Assembly (NCBI GenBank): GCA_018715345.1
Contig: DVLT01000046.1
Location: 62,001 to 126,000 of the forward strand
Length of the DNA: 64,000 nt
Source of the DNA: Candidatus Onthocola gallistercoris
GTDB lineage: Bacteria > Bacillota > Clostridia > Lachnospirales > Lachnospiraceae
Direction of reading: 5' to 3'
Shown here: in pieces, positions 10,974-21,149 of the stretch
Layout of the letters: each line of letters starts with the position of its first letter
Position numbering within the stretch: the first letter of the stretch is position 1
Made by a program: the position numbers and the translations under genes
Notes under the pieces: generated by a model
What the model saw: only the letters and a program-made list of their open reading frames with translations
What the model was told of the DNA's origin: nothing
Databases searched by the model: none

Positions 10974-11909
10974 ATGATCAAATACATAGTAAAACGTTTG
11001 CTCCAGCTGATTCCGGTTATTTTAGTCACATCATTCCTTATTTACTGGGCGATGAACCTGACCAGCGGCGACCCCGCGCTTCTGATCGCTGGTGACAAGG
11101 CGACTCCGGAAATGTTAGAGCAGATCCGTGAAGAAAAGGGACTGAACGATCCGTTCCTTGTTCGTTATGGCAGATATATGCTCGGTATGATCCAGGGCGA
11201 TATGGGTGAATCCTATATCACAGGCAAAGACGTATTCCAGACATTCATGGAAACGCTTCCGAACACGCTGATGTTAGGCGGCGCGGCCGTACTTATCGCG
11301 GTCATCATCGCTTTGCCTCTGGGTATCTATACAGCGATCCATCAAAGTACCTGGAAAGATAACGTGGGCATGGTCTTCGCCCTTTTCGGAACAGCGATGC
11401 CCAACTTCTGGCTCGGCCTTATGCTCATCCTGCTTTTCTCCCTGAAACTGGGCTGGTTCCCGTCCGGCGGTAAAGCAGGCTTTTCAAGCGTTGTCCTTCC
11501 GGCTGTCACAGTAGGTTATGGACTCGCCGCGCTGATCATGCGTACGACCCGTTCCTCCATGCTTGACGTTATCCGTCAGGACTATATGACGACTGCCCGG
11601 GCCAAAGGATGTTCCGAACGTCAGGTCATCTTCAGACATGGCCTGAAGAACGCGCTTATCCCGATCATCACCGCGATCGGTATGCAGATCAGTATGATCA
11701 TGACCGGTTCCGTTCTGGCCGAGACCGTATTCTCCTGGCCAGGTATCGGTCGTCTCGTAAACGATTCTATCGCGCGGCGCGATAATGAAATGGTTACCGG
11801 CGCGATCATCATGTGCAGTATCTGTATGTGTCTGATCAACCTGGTCGTTGACCTTGTTTACGCATTCTTTGATCCGCGTATCAAAGCACAGTACGCTAAG
11901 AAGGGGTGA
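10974..11909 (+). CDS. Dipeptide/oligopeptide ABC transporter permease (DppB/OppB type)
   Basis: YIVKRLLQLIPVILVTSFLIYW; EAA-like loop TTRSSMLDVIRQDYMTTARAKGCSERQVIFRHGLKNALIP. Confidence 0.95.
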   Translation: MIKYIVKRLLQLIPVILVTSFLIYWAMNLTSGDPALLIAGDKATPEMLEQIREEKGLNDPFLVRYGRYMLGMIQGDMGESYITGKDVFQTFMETLPNTLMLGGAAVLIAVIIALPLGIYTAIHQSTWKDNVGMVFALFGTAMPNFWLGLMLILLFSLKLGWFPSGGKAGFSSVVLPAVTVGYGLAALIMRTTRSSMLDVIRQDYMTTARAKGCSERQVIFRHGLKNALIPIITAIGMQISMIMTGSVLAETVFSWPGIGRLVNDSIARRDNEMVTGAIIMCSICMCLINLVVDLVYAFFDPRIKAQYAKKG

Positions 11910-11916
11910 TTGAGAG

Positions 11917-12813
11917 ATGGCAAAAAATACAAAAGCAGTTGCAGCAGGTAATGATGTTATTAAGAGCCGTTCTCAATTCGGAGAAGTATTCCATCGGCTT
12001 CTGAAGAATAAAGGCGCGGTCATTGGTATGATCTTCCTTCTCGTTTTGGTGATCATAGCGCTCATCAGCCCGCTTGCCTTTGATTATGAGACACAGGTTA
12101 TCGGCCAGAATATGGCAGATCGTCTGCAGGGACCGAGCGCAGCCCATTGGTTTGGTACAGATGAATTTGGCCGTGACTTGTTTGCCCGTATCATGTGGGG
12201 CAGCAGATACTCCCTGATCATCGGTTTCGGCGCCGTTACCATCGGCCTCGTAGTCGGTACGATTCTTGGCGCCATCGCCGGGTTCAAAGGCGGTATCTGG
12301 GACCAGCTGATCATGCGTTTCATCGATATTTTCTATTCTATCCCGAACATCATGATCGCGGTTGTTATCGTATCTGTTCTCGGAACAAGTACAGTGAACC
12401 TTGTTATCGCGCTTTCCTTCTCGGCGGCGACCGGCTTCTGCCGGGTTGTGCGGGCGGCCGTTATGACTGTCCGTGACCAGGAATATGTTGAGTCTTCTTA
12501 TGCCATGGGCCTTCCCACATGGAAGATCATCGCGAAGCATATCCTTCCCAACTGTCTGTCTCCGATCATCGTTCAGTATACGCTGCAGGTAGGTACAACG
12601 ATCATTTCCGCATCTTCACTGAGTTTCCTTGGTATCGGTGTTCCCGCGCCGGCTCCGGAGTGGGGCGCCCTGCTGTCCGGCGGACGGAGCCGTATGCGTG
12701 ACGCAAGTTATCTCTGCGTCCTTCCCGGTCTCGCGATCCTCTTTACAGTACTTGCGCTGAACTTACTTGGCGATGGTTTACGTGACGCCCTTGATCCAAA
12801 GCTTAAGAAATAG
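11917..12813 (+). CDS. Peptide ABC transporter permease (DppC/OppC type)
   Basis: HWFGTDEFGRDLFARIMWGSRYSL; YAMGLPTWKIIAKHILPNCLSPIIVQ. Confidence 0.95.
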   Translation: MAKNTKAVAAGNDVIKSRSQFGEVFHRLLKNKGAVIGMIFLLVLVIIALISPLAFDYETQVIGQNMADRLQGPSAAHWFGTDEFGRDLFARIMWGSRYSLIIGFGAVTIGLVVGTILGAIAGFKGGIWDQLIMRFIDIFYSIPNIMIAVVIVSVLGTSTVNLVIALSFSAATGFCRVVRAAVMTVRDQEYVESSYAMGLPTWKIIAKHILPNCLSPIIVQYTLQVGTTIISASSLSFLGIGVPAPAPEWGALLSGGRSRMRDASYLCVLPGLAILFTVLALNLLGDGLRDALDPKLKK

Positions 12814-12825
12814 GTGGTAGAAAAT

Positions 12826-13839
12826 ATGGCAGATTTAGTTCTTGATATAAAGGATTTAGTTGTTCATTACGAGACAGAAGATGCCGATGTCCATGCGGTC
12901 AACGGTATCAGCTTCCAGCTGGGTAAACAGACGACGCTTGGTCTGGTTGGCGAGACAGGCGCGGGCAAGACAACGACCGCCCTTTCCATCCTGAACCTGG
13001 TGCCCAATCCTCCGGGAAAGATCAAAAGCGGAAGCATCGTACTGGACGGAGTAGATGTATTGAAGTTATCACAGGAAGAACTGGAAAAAGTCCGTGGTAA
13101 TGATGTGGCAATGATCTTCCAGGATCCCATGACCGCTTTGAACCCGGTTATGACGGTTGGAGAACAGATTGCTGAAAGTGTTGAGCTCCATGAGAAGCTG
13201 TCCAAACAGGAAGCTATGGAGCGTGCAAAAGAAATGCTTGAACTGGTTGGTATCGCCGAGAACCGGGCTTACGATTATCCCCATCAGTTCTCCGGCGGTA
13301 TGAAACAGCGTGTGGTTATCGCCATCGCGCTGGCATGTAATCCGAAGCTGCTCATCGCCGACGAACCGACAACGGCTCTGGACGTTACGATCCAGGCTCA
13401 GGTTCTTGAGCTTATGAAAAATCTTATCCGTGAATACGATATGTCCATGATCCTCATCACCCATGACCTGGGCGTTGTTGCCGAGATCTGTGATGACGTG
13501 GCCGTTGTTTACGCCGGACGTATCGTTGAGATCGGTACGGCAGATGATATATTCAATCATACCCATCATCCGTACACGGAAGGTCTGTTCGATTCTCTCC
13601 CCAACCTGAAGGAAAGAGGAGAGGAACTTCAGCCCATCAAAGGTTTGATGCCCGACCCGTCCAACCTGCCGCCGGGATGTTCTTTCGCTCCCCGGTGTCC
13701 GTACGCGACAGATGCCTGCTCAAAGAAAGTTCCTCAACTTCGTCCGGTCGGCGGAACGAGCAGCTCGAAACATATGGTTGCCTGCGACGCGTACGATGAT
13801 CCGAAATTCTGCTTAAGGAGGAACAAAGATGGCAAATAA
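12826..13839 (+). CDS. Peptide ABC transporter ATP-binding protein (DppD type)
   Basis: Walker [43 protein letters not shown]. Confidence 0.95.
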   Translation: MADLVLDIKDLVVHYETEDADVHAVNGISFQLGKQTTLGLVGETGAGKTTTALSILNLVPNPPGKIKSGSIVLDGVDVLKLSQEELEKVRGNDVAMIFQDPMTALNPVMTVGEQIAESVELHEKLSKQEAMERAKEMLELVGIAENRAYDYPHQFSGGMKQRVVIAIALACNPKLLIADEPTTALDVTIQAQVLELMKNLIREYDMSMILITHDLGVVAEICDDVAVVYAGRIVEIGTADDIFNHTHHPYTEGLFDSLPNLKERGEELQPIKGLMPDPSNLPPGCSFAPRCPYATDACSKKVPQLRPVGGTSSSKHMVACDAYDDPKFCLRRNKDGK

Positions 13840-14800
13840 GATAATTCTTGAAGTAGATAATCTGACAAAGTACTTTAATACTCCTGGCGGACTTCTTCAC
13901 GCGGTCGATGGTATCAGCTTTAAGCTTGAAGAAGGAAAGACTCTGGGCGTTGTAGGTGAGTCCGGCTGCGGTAAATCCACCACGGGCCGTACCATCCTGA
14001 AACTGCTCCAGCCCACATCCGGAAAGATCATCTTTGACGGCGAGGATATCACAAGCTACGGTATGAAGAAGATGAGACGTCTGCGTCAGGAAATGCAGAT
14101 GATCTTCCAGGACCCGTTCTCCTCTCTGGACCCGAGACAGAACGTTATGCAGCTGATCAGTGAGCCGATCATCGAGCACAAGCTTCTGAAAGGCCGCGCG
14201 GCGATCGAAAAACGTACAAGAGAACTGATGGACATCGTAGGTCTGGCTCAGAGATATGTTAATGTATATCCCCATGAGTTGGACGGCGGACGCCGTCAGA
14301 GGATCGGTATCGCCAGAGCCCTGGCGGTAGACCCGAAACTGATCGTCTGCGACGAGCCGGTATCCGCTCTGGATGTATCCATTCAGGCGCAGGTACTGAA
14401 CCTTCTGAAAGAACTGCAGCGTGAATACGGTCTGACCTATATCTTCATCACCCATGACCTTTCCGTTGTTAAATACTTCTCAGATGATATCGCGGTTATG
14501 TATCTTGGACAGATGGTTGAGAAGGCGCCTTCCGACCTGCTGTTCCAGAAACCGACCCATCCCTATACCAAAGCGCTGCTTTCCGCTATTCCGATCCCGA
14601 CAGTCGGAAAAGAAAGACCGCAGCGGCAGCTGATCAAAGGTGAGATCACGTCTCCGGTCAACCTTCCGGACGAATGCCGTTTCAACAAACGTTGTGATTT
14701 CGCCCATGATATCTGCAAGAAGGGCAATCCGTCCCTGAAAGAGATCGCTCCGGGCCATTTCGTCGCATGTTCACGAGTAGACGAGCTCATGGACAAATAA
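13829..14800 (+). CDS. Peptide ABC transporter ATP-binding protein (DppF/OppF type)
   Basis: [54 protein letters not shown]. Confidence 0.95.
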   Translation: MANKIILEVDNLTKYFNTPGGLLHAVDGISFKLEEGKTLGVVGESGCGKSTTGRTILKLLQPTSGKIIFDGEDITSYGMKKMRRLRQEMQMIFQDPFSSLDPRQNVMQLISEPIIEHKLLKGRAAIEKRTRELMDIVGLAQRYVNVYPHELDGGRRQRIGIARALAVDPKLIVCDEPVSALDVSIQAQVLNLLKELQREYGLTYIFITHDLSVVKYFSDDIAVMYLGQMVEKAPSDLLFQKPTHPYTKALLSAIPIPTVGKERPQRQLIKGEITSPVNLPDECRFNKRCDFAHDICKKGNPSLKEIAPGHFVACSRVDELMDK

Positions 14801-14891
14801 TAGGCTGAGACTGGAAATGTGTGAATGACTCCGGTTTTGGAGCATTCCGGCGACAGTCTTGTAATCACTTTATCAAGGAGGTTTTTATAAG

Positions 14892-15716
14892 ATGTTCAAC
14901 TCAATTTCCATGACCCAAATGGCGGCATCCATCGCGAAAGCTCTGGGTGTGGAGGCTCCAAAACTGGCCAGAGAGCCAATCCCGCAGGTAGAAAAGCTGA
15001 TCGAGAACACCTGCGGTAAACCGGTGGTGGACCGGATTATGATCTACAATCCGGATGCTATAGGTATGTGGTTATACCAGAAGTACACCAAAGAGTTTGC
15101 ACCTGTTATGGAACGTACTCAGTTAGCAGTACCTGTAGCAACGGTCATGCCGTCAGTCACGCCGGTGTGTTTCGGTTCGATGTATACAGGGGCATTTCCT
15201 GAAGAGCACGGTATCATGAAATATGAAAAACCGGTCATCAAGATCGATACATTGTTTGACGCCATGGTAAGAGCCGGCAAGAAGGTGGCGCTCGTGGCTG
15301 ACGATGATTCCAGTATGTCCATGATCTTCAAAGAACGTGATATTGACTATTATATTATGCCGTATGATGGTGAATGTGTTGAAAAGGGACTTGAACTGAT
15401 CAAAGAAGATAAATATGATATGGTCATTGTCTACAATATGGAATATGATGACTGTATGCATGATACAGTTCCGGAATCCGATGTATCTCTTGCGGCAATG
15501 AAACATCATATTGATGCGTTCGCAAAACTGGTTGATGCCGTGAAAGAAAACTGGGCTTCTCATGATACATTGGTATGCTGGGCAACAGACCATGGCATCC
15601 ATGTGGAAGGGAATCCCCAGAGCGAATATTATACCCATGGCAATCATGGCGATTATATTCCAGAAGATATTAATATCATGCACTTTTATGGTACTTGTCC
15701 GAAGAAGGATAGATGA
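14892..15716 (+). CDS. Alkaline-phosphatase-superfamily / type I phosphodiesterase-like protein
   Basis: PSVTPVCFGSMYTGAFPEEHGI, LVADDDSSMSMIF, WATDHGIHVEGNPQSEYYTHGNHGD metal-site motifs. Confidence 0.75.
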   Translation: MFNSISMTQMAASIAKALGVEAPKLAREPIPQVEKLIENTCGKPVVDRIMIYNPDAIGMWLYQKYTKEFAPVMERTQLAVPVATVMPSVTPVCFGSMYTGAFPEEHGIMKYEKPVIKIDTLFDAMVRAGKKVALVADDDSSMSMIFKERDIDYYIMPYDGECVEKGLELIKEDKYDMVIVYNMEYDDCMHDTVPESDVSLAAMKHHIDAFAKLVDAVKENWASHDTLVCWATDHGIHVEGNPQSEYYTHGNHGDYIPEDINIMHFYGTCPKKDR

Positions 15717-15741
15717 TAAAAGTCAGATAGTTTAGAACAAA

Positions 15742-15780
15742 AACCGCCGTTCTCAGGGAGAGCTGAGAGCGGCGGTTTTG
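15742..15780 (+). terminator. Terminator between convergent operons
   Basis: aaaaccgccgttctcagggagagctgagagcggcggttttg. Confidence 0.75.
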
Positions 15781-15830
15781 ATTTCATGGAAAAATATGCG
15801 GATCGTATCCCCCGATTTTTATTAAAGATC

Positions 15831-16595
15831 TTAGACGATGATCAGACGGGGAATCTGTTCTTCGATCAGCTGTTTAGCCTCTGGAGCGATCCCTCTATCT
15901 GTGATCAAAGTATGGACAAGGGAAAAGGGGGCTGCGAGCATAAAAGCTTTATTGGACAATTTGCTGCTGTCACAGACAATGACTGTTTCATGGGAGGACT
16001 CGATAACCCGCTCAATGAGAGGGACTTCATCATCATTATCCATATAACAGCCCACCGTTGGATCCACCGCATCCATGCCGATAAAAGCACGATCGATCTT
16101 GATCTTCCGCACATAGTCCTCGGCGGCATAACCACGGAGTGTATAATAGTTTTTACGGAGTTTTCCGCCGGTGACAGTGACGTCTATATTTTTGATAAAA
16201 GTGGAATCAGCGGCCACCAGCAGATCATTTGTGATCAGATTCAGTGAAGATAAACCGTCCAAATAGGGAAGCATGGCCCGAGTGGTTGTACCGGCAGAAA
16301 TGAATACCGTTTCGCCGGCAGTGATCAGAGAAGCAGCAGCTTGGGCAATGTCATTTTTTTCAGTCGTATGGCTGTTTTTTTTGCCTTTATAGGATGGAAC
16401 AGCAGTCGTATCATCCATGATCAGAGATACGCCGCCCCGTGCCGCAGCGATCCGGCCCTGCTGTTGCAATTCGATAAAATCTCTGCGGACAGTGGCTTTG
16501 GATACGCCTAGGTAATCCATGATCTCACGATTGCTGGCAAAATGGCGGTGTTTCAAGTATTCCATGATTTTAGCGAAACGTTCTTCTTTGATCAA
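15831..16595 (-). CDS. DeoR-family transcriptional regulator of the frl-type operon
   Basis: MIKEERFAKIMEYLKHRHFASNREIMDYLGVSKATVRRDFIELQQQGRIAAARGGVSL; SIS-like sugar-P domain. Confidence 0.9.
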   Translation of the reverse strand: MIKEERFAKIMEYLKHRHFASNREIMDYLGVSKATVRRDFIELQQQGRIAAARGGVSLIMDDTTAVPSYKGKKNSHTTEKNDIAQAAASLITAGETVFISAGTTTRAMLPYLDGLSSLNLITNDLLVAADSTFIKNIDVTVTGGKLRKNYYTLRGYAAEDYVRKIKIDRAFIGMDAVDPTVGCYMDNDDEVPLIERVIESSHETVIVCDSSKLSNKAFMLAAPFSLVHTLITDRGIAPEAKQLIEEQIPRLIIV

Positions 16596-16657
16596 AATTT
16601 ATCTTCCTTTCTGAAAAAGCTTTGGATCGCGCTTAAACTTGGTCCACAGCGCAAATT

Positions 16658-16681
16658 AAGCTGATGCGTCAGCATCAGCTT
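16658..16681. promoter_or_regulatory. Perfect 10-bp inverted repeat between frlD-like gene and deoR
   Basis: AAGCTGATGC-gtca-GCATCAGCTT; no U-tract. Confidence 0.6.
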
Positions 16682-16700
16682 AGTATGCAGCCATTAATGT

Positions 16701-17609
16701 TCAGTCAAGGATGGCTGCCTCATGTCCAAAAGCTCCAGGAAGCATGCAGGTTTTTCTGGCCAGCAGATTGCCGACACACATGCTTTGGAGAATAAGAGAA
16801 GAGAAGTAGTCCTCTTCATCGTCCGATGCTGTCAGTTGTACAGGCGTCTGTGCGGACAATTCCCGGTATATTTTCCGCCCTTGCATATAAGATGTGATGA
16901 AACCGGTGATAAAAGAATCTCCGGCGCCCAGAGTATCTGCGATCAGTCCGTCCGGGTTGTAAGGCGGCTTAGTATAAAAATGTCTGCCGTCATAGACGAT
17001 GGCGCCCCGTTCGCCGATGGTGGAAATAGCCATAAAGCATCCCAAGGATACGGCAAGTTTCAGGTACGCTTTAAGATCATCTTCCGACAGGTCTTTGCCG
17101 GACAAGAAAGCAATCTGGACAAACGGACATATACGTCGAAGGACAGCTTCATCCCATTCGTCGGAGAAGTCATAAAGGACAGGAACTCCAGTGGACTGGA
17201 TCAGGGGAAGCTGGTCATCTATAAAGCTGTAGCAGCTTGTATGTACCAGATCAAAAGTACGTATGTGATCCAGCCGCTCAGGCGTCAGCTGCAAAGGCGT
17301 TGCCTTAACACTTCCGCAGTCGTTGTCATCGGTGATGATCCGATCGCCATTTACGATGCGGGTGGTGGAACGGCCGGTTTCACCGCCAGGAATGACTGGA
17401 GACATGGATACATCCACCCCTTCTGCCATCAGACTTTGACGGACCAAAATGCCTTCCGCATCATTGGCCAAAACCCCCATATAGGCGCTCTCATAACCCA
17501 ACTGTCGGGCATAGACAGCGAAATTCACACAGTTGCCGCCTGGATACATGACCTTTTTATGAAGATAACGGTCGACGACATTGTCGCCGACCCCTATAAC
17601 ACGCAGCAT
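16701..17609 (-). CDS. frlD: PfkB-family sugar kinase, fructoselysine 6-kinase-like
   Basis: VIGVGDNVVDRYLHKKVMYPGGNCVNFAVYARQLG; GAGDSFITGFI; adjacent to frlB-like gene. Confidence 0.75.
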   Translation of the reverse strand: MLRVIGVGDNVVDRYLHKKVMYPGGNCVNFAVYARQLGYESAYMGVLANDAEGILVRQSLMAEGVDVSMSPVIPGGETGRSTTRIVNGDRIITDDNDCGSVKATPLQLTPERLDHIRTFDLVHTSCYSFIDDQLPLIQSTGVPVLYDFSDEWDEAVLRRICPFVQIAFLSGKDLSEDDLKAYLKLAVSLGCFMAISTIGERGAIVYDGRHFYTKPPYNPDGLIADTLGAGDSFITGFITSYMQGRKIYRELSAQTPVQLTASDDEEDYFSSLILQSMCVGNLLARKTCMLPGAFGHEAAILD

Positions 17610-17629
17610 ATATTTGCCTCCTTGACGGA

Positions 17630-18658
17630 TCAATAATCCATCTGACGATAGTAACGACGGGCTGTAAGCGGATGATTCCGTTCTTTTTCAAGATGGCAGC
17701 TCAACCGTTCTGTGATGGCATAAGTAACCAGCGGAGAAACGATGGCGCGGAACTGTTTTTCTGAGAAGGGCAGTTCCACCTCAGCTGTATCAAATACGCT
17801 GATATGAGGTGTGATATTTTTGACAAATTTCATGACCCGATCCATAAGCGGCCGTGTTTCATCGTCGCCGTAGAAGAGGATCATACTTGTATCTTTCTCA
17901 CAGATCTCAAGAAGTCCGTGGAAAAATTCGGCAGCATGGATGGATTGGGCTTTAACCCACTGCATTTCTTCCAGAACACACATGGCATAATCATAAGCTT
18001 CGCCCCACAGCATACCGGAACCTACCACCATGTGATAATCCAGATCTTTGATGTCTGCCGCCATGGCAGCGCATTTATCATCATAAAGCTCTTTTGCTTT
18101 GACAAGATAGCCTGTCAGTGACTGGTATTCGGAAGCAAACTGATCGTATTCCGGAAAATCTCCGGCATTTTTAAGGAAACGTCCCACGACAAAGTTCAGA
18201 TATGTATAGATGGCTTCGCACAGACAATCATCCTCAGCAAAGCTGTAAAATTTGTAGTCGGCATATTCACATACCGGTGTATTGTCGTTGGAAACATAGA
18301 CAAAGGTACGGGCGCCGGCTTCTTTACAGTATTTCGCAGCAGCAACGATTTCTTTAGTATTTCCGCTACGGGTGGCAAAGATGCAAATGGAATCCTTTGA
18401 AAATCTTTTATGCCCTGCGGCCAGAAATTCGGCAGCGATCATGCTGTATGCTTCAACCTTGGATGTGGTCGTATCCAGCCAGTATTTCATGGGAAGTGTA
18501 TGGGCATAGGTTCCGCCGCAGCCGATAAAGAAAAGGTTGGAGTAGCCCTCCTCACATACTTTATCCACTGCGTTTTCGATCTCCGGTCTTAACGCGATCG
18601 CATCATTGACAACTTTTTCGTAGCGAGGAATGTCGAAATTGTAGATCATTGTTTTCAT
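17630..18658 (-). CDS. frlB: SIS-domain deglycase, fructoselysine-6-phosphate deglycase-like
   Basis: FIGCGGTYAHTLPMKYWLDTT, FATRSGNTKEIVAAAKY, AAEFFHGLLE, C-terminal NHPLTARRYYRQMDY. Confidence 0.8.
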   Translation of the reverse strand: MKTMIYNFDIPRYEKVVNDAIALRPEIENAVDKVCEEGYSNLFFIGCGGTYAHTLPMKYWLDTTTSKVEAYSMIAAEFLAAGHKRFSKDSICIFATRSGNTKEIVAAAKYCKEAGARTFVYVSNDNTPVCEYADYKFYSFAEDDCLCEAIYTYLNFVVGRFLKNAGDFPEYDQFASEYQSLTGYLVKAKELYDDKCAAMAADIKDLDYHMVVGSGMLWGEAYDYAMCVLEEMQWVKAQSIHAAEFFHGLLEICEKDTSMILFYGDDETRPLMDRVMKFVKNITPHISVFDTAEVELPFSEKQFRAIVSPLVTYAITERLSCHLEKERNHPLTARRYYRQMDY

Positions 18659-18698
18659 CCTTTCTTAGTGGTCCGTTTGATATTCATATTAAAAGGCA

Positions 18699-18827
18699 CT
18701 TAGGCCGACATAACGGTTGTTGGGGGGAGTATGCCGGCCTAAGGAGATTAGGTCCATAGAGAACCGATATGAAACATATTGATTCTCTATGCACCTCTAT
18801 CCTATGATATTTTGAAAGAATTGTCAA
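18699..18827 (-). promoter_or_regulatory. frlB promoter, 37-bp palindrome at the predicted +1 region, and leader hairpin
   Basis: Minus strand TTGACA (18827-18822) N17 TAGGAT; CATAGAGAA-ccg-ATATG-aaa-CATAT-tga-TTCTCTATG (18755-18791); CTTAGGCCG.../...CGGCCTAAG hairpin (18699-18743). Confidence 0.65.
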
Positions 18828-18875
18828 TAGATTATTCAAAAAAATTTAAAAAGATTCAAAAGGGTTCAGCGAGGT

Positions 18876-21137
18876 TCAAAGGTTGGAACGCAATTTTGTC
18901 CCCTTTGTATCCCGGTGGCTGAGCTTTAATTTGTTCAATACAATGTCCCTGTCTTTATAAAGAATACGGGTTTCGGAACCTCTGCTCAGCAAAAAGACAG
19001 AATCCAGCGCATCCTTATCGGCCAGTTTGATCCCACGGACGCCGATGGCTGCTTTTTTCTTTTCCGGCACTTCCCGGATATCAAAGCGGAGAAAAATGCC
19101 GTCACGGGTCTGGAGAACAACATGACCGATATCATCAGATAAAGGGATAACAGCGGCAAGCCGGTCGTTTTCCGCCAATTTGGTAGCCTGACTGGTCCGT
19201 TTGGCCACATCGAACTGACCACCGTCCACTTGTTTTAACATGCCTTGCTGGGAGGCAAAGAGAAGACGGCAAGATTTCACGTGTTCCAGGGAATCCACAA
19301 ACAGGATATTTTCCTCGGAGCTGTCATAATTGCCAAAATTGTCAATGGGGATGGCTTTATCACGGAATTTGCCAAAGGGCAGATCAGCTGCCTTGATCAG
19401 ATGGAGTTTGCCGGTATCGGTGAACAGACAGATCTTGTCCGTGTTCATACACCGGAACACATAACGATTTTCTGCCAGAGCAGCCTCCTGATTGCGTTCA
19501 AAAGTGGGCATATCGATGGTCTTACAGTATCCGAAACGGTCCATCAGGAAAGTGACTTCCATGGCTTCCATTTTCTTTTCTTCAAAAATGACGGCCTCGG
19601 CATTCTCGATGGCTGTACGGCGGGGACGGGCAAAGGATTTTTTAAAAGCCTTCAGTTCCGAGGCAATGACCCGGGTCATGCTGGCATGATTTTCCAAGAT
19701 ATCTTTGTACGTGGCAATCCGTTTTAACGTTTCCTCATGTTCCTTCATCAACGCCTGGATCTCCAGGCCGATCAGTTTATACAGCCGCATCTCCAGGATG
19801 GCAGATGCCTGCTTTTCCGTGAAATGGAGTTTTTTTGCATCCCTTTCAGACTTTTTTGTCTTGAAACGGATTCCTTCCGTTTCGCCAGAGATCAGACAGG
19901 TCTTCGCCTGAGCCATATTTTTACTTCCACGGAGGATTTCGATGATCAGGTCGATGACATCGCAAGCTTTGATCAGACCTTCCTGGACCTCGCTTTTTTC
20001 TTCTTCTTTGATGAGAAGATGACTGTATTTACGGGTGGCGATATCATACTGAAAATCCAGGAAGTAGTCCAAAATGGTCTTTAGCCCCATGGTTTCCGGA
20101 CGGCCATCCGCCACTGCCAGCATATTGACGCTGAAAGTGTCCTCCAGTCGAGTCTTTTTATATAAAAGATTTTTCAGATATTCCACATCTGCGTTTTTCC
20201 TGAGTTCCAGAACGATGCGGATGCCCTCCTTGGAAGACTGGTTGGATATATCTACGATATCCGGCGCCTTTTTCGATTCTGCCAGCTGGTATATATCATT
20301 GAGAAATTTGCCGATGCCGGCGCCGATCATGGTGTAGGGGATTTCGGTGATGACGAGCCGATCCCGGCCGCCTTTTATCTTTTCTGTTTCAACTTTACCC
20401 CGGATGTGGAGCCTCCCTTGGCCAGTTTCATATATGCTTAATAGTTCGTCTTTGTTGGTGATGATGCCGCCGGTGGGAAAATCCGGACCGGGCATGTACG
20501 CCATCAATTCTTCTGTGGTCATGGTGCCTTTTTTCATATAGGCTAGGGCCGCATCGATCACTTCCCCCAGATTATGGGGCGGGATACTGGTGGCCATGCC
20601 AACGGCGATGCCTTCTGCTCCGTTGATGAGCAGATTGGGGATTTTTACCGGAAGGACTTCCGGCTCTTTTTCTGTCTCATCAAAGTTGGGGACAAAGCCC
20701 ACCACGTTTTTATCCAAGTCGGTCAGAAAGGCATCCTGGGTGGCTTTCTGGAGGCGGGCTTCCGTATAACGCATGGCAGCCGCCCCATCTCCTTCAATGG
20801 AACCAAAATTGCCGTGACCGTCCACCAGAGGCAGCCCTTTTTTAAAGTCCTGACTCATGACGACCAGAGCTTCATAGATGGAGCTGTCCCCATGGGGATG
20901 GTACTTACCCATCGTATCACCGACGATACGGGCACATTTCCTGTAAGGTTTATCATAGCGGATCCCCAGTTCATACATATCATATAAAGTTCTTCGTTGC
21001 ACCGGTTTTAATCCGTCACGCACATCCGGCAGGGCACGGGCGATGATGACGCTCATGGCATAATCAATATAGGATTTCTGCATGACATCGGAATATTCGG
21101 TCCGCAGTATATGTTCGCTGTTATTATTGGATTTCAT
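18876..21137 (-). CDS. parC: DNA topoisomerase (ATP-hydrolysing) subunit A, GyrA/ParC type
   Basis: [47 protein letters not shown]; partnered with parE; topo IV rather than gyrase assignment is inferred. Confidence 0.85.
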   Translation of the reverse strand: MKSNNNSEHILRTEYSDVMQKSYIDYAMSVIIARALPDVRDGLKPVQRRTLYDMYELGIRYDKPYRKCARIVGDTMGKYHPHGDSSIYEALVVMSQDFKKGLPLVDGHGNFGSIEGDGAAAMRYTEARLQKATQDAFLTDLDKNVVGFVPNFDETEKEPEVLPVKIPNLLINGAEGIAVGMATSIPPHNLGEVIDAALAYMKKGTMTTEELMAYMPGPDFPTGGIITNKDELLSIYETGQGRLHIRGKVETEKIKGGRDRLVITEIPYTMIGAGIGKFLNDIYQLAESKKAPDIVDISNQSSKEGIRIVLELRKNADVEYLKNLLYKKTRLEDTFSVNMLAVADGRPETMGLKTILDYFLDFQYDIATRKYSHLLIKEEEKSEVQEGLIKACDVIDLIIEILRGSKNMAQAKTCLISGETEGIRFKTKKSERDAKKLHFTEKQASAILEMRLYKLIGLEIQALMKEHEETLKRIATYKDILENHASMTRVIASELKAFKKSFARPRRTAIENAEAVIFEEKKMEAMEVTFLMDRFGYCKTIDMPTFERNQEAALAENRYVFRCMNTDKICLFTDTGKLHLIKAADLPFGKFRDKAIPIDNFGNYDSSEENILFVDSLEHVKSCRLLFASQQGMLKQVDGGQFDVAKRTSQATKLAENDRLAAVIPLSDDIGHVVLQTRDGIFLRFDIREVPEKKKAAIGVRGIKLADKDALDSVFLLSRGSETRILYKDRDIVLNKLKLSHRDTKGTKLRSNL

Positions 21138-21149
21138 CGTTCCTTCCTC

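Noticed and set aside
18830-18880. TTCAAA-type repeats near the parC 3' end
   Set aside because: Irregular spacing in an A-rich stretch; probably low complexity rather than an operator.
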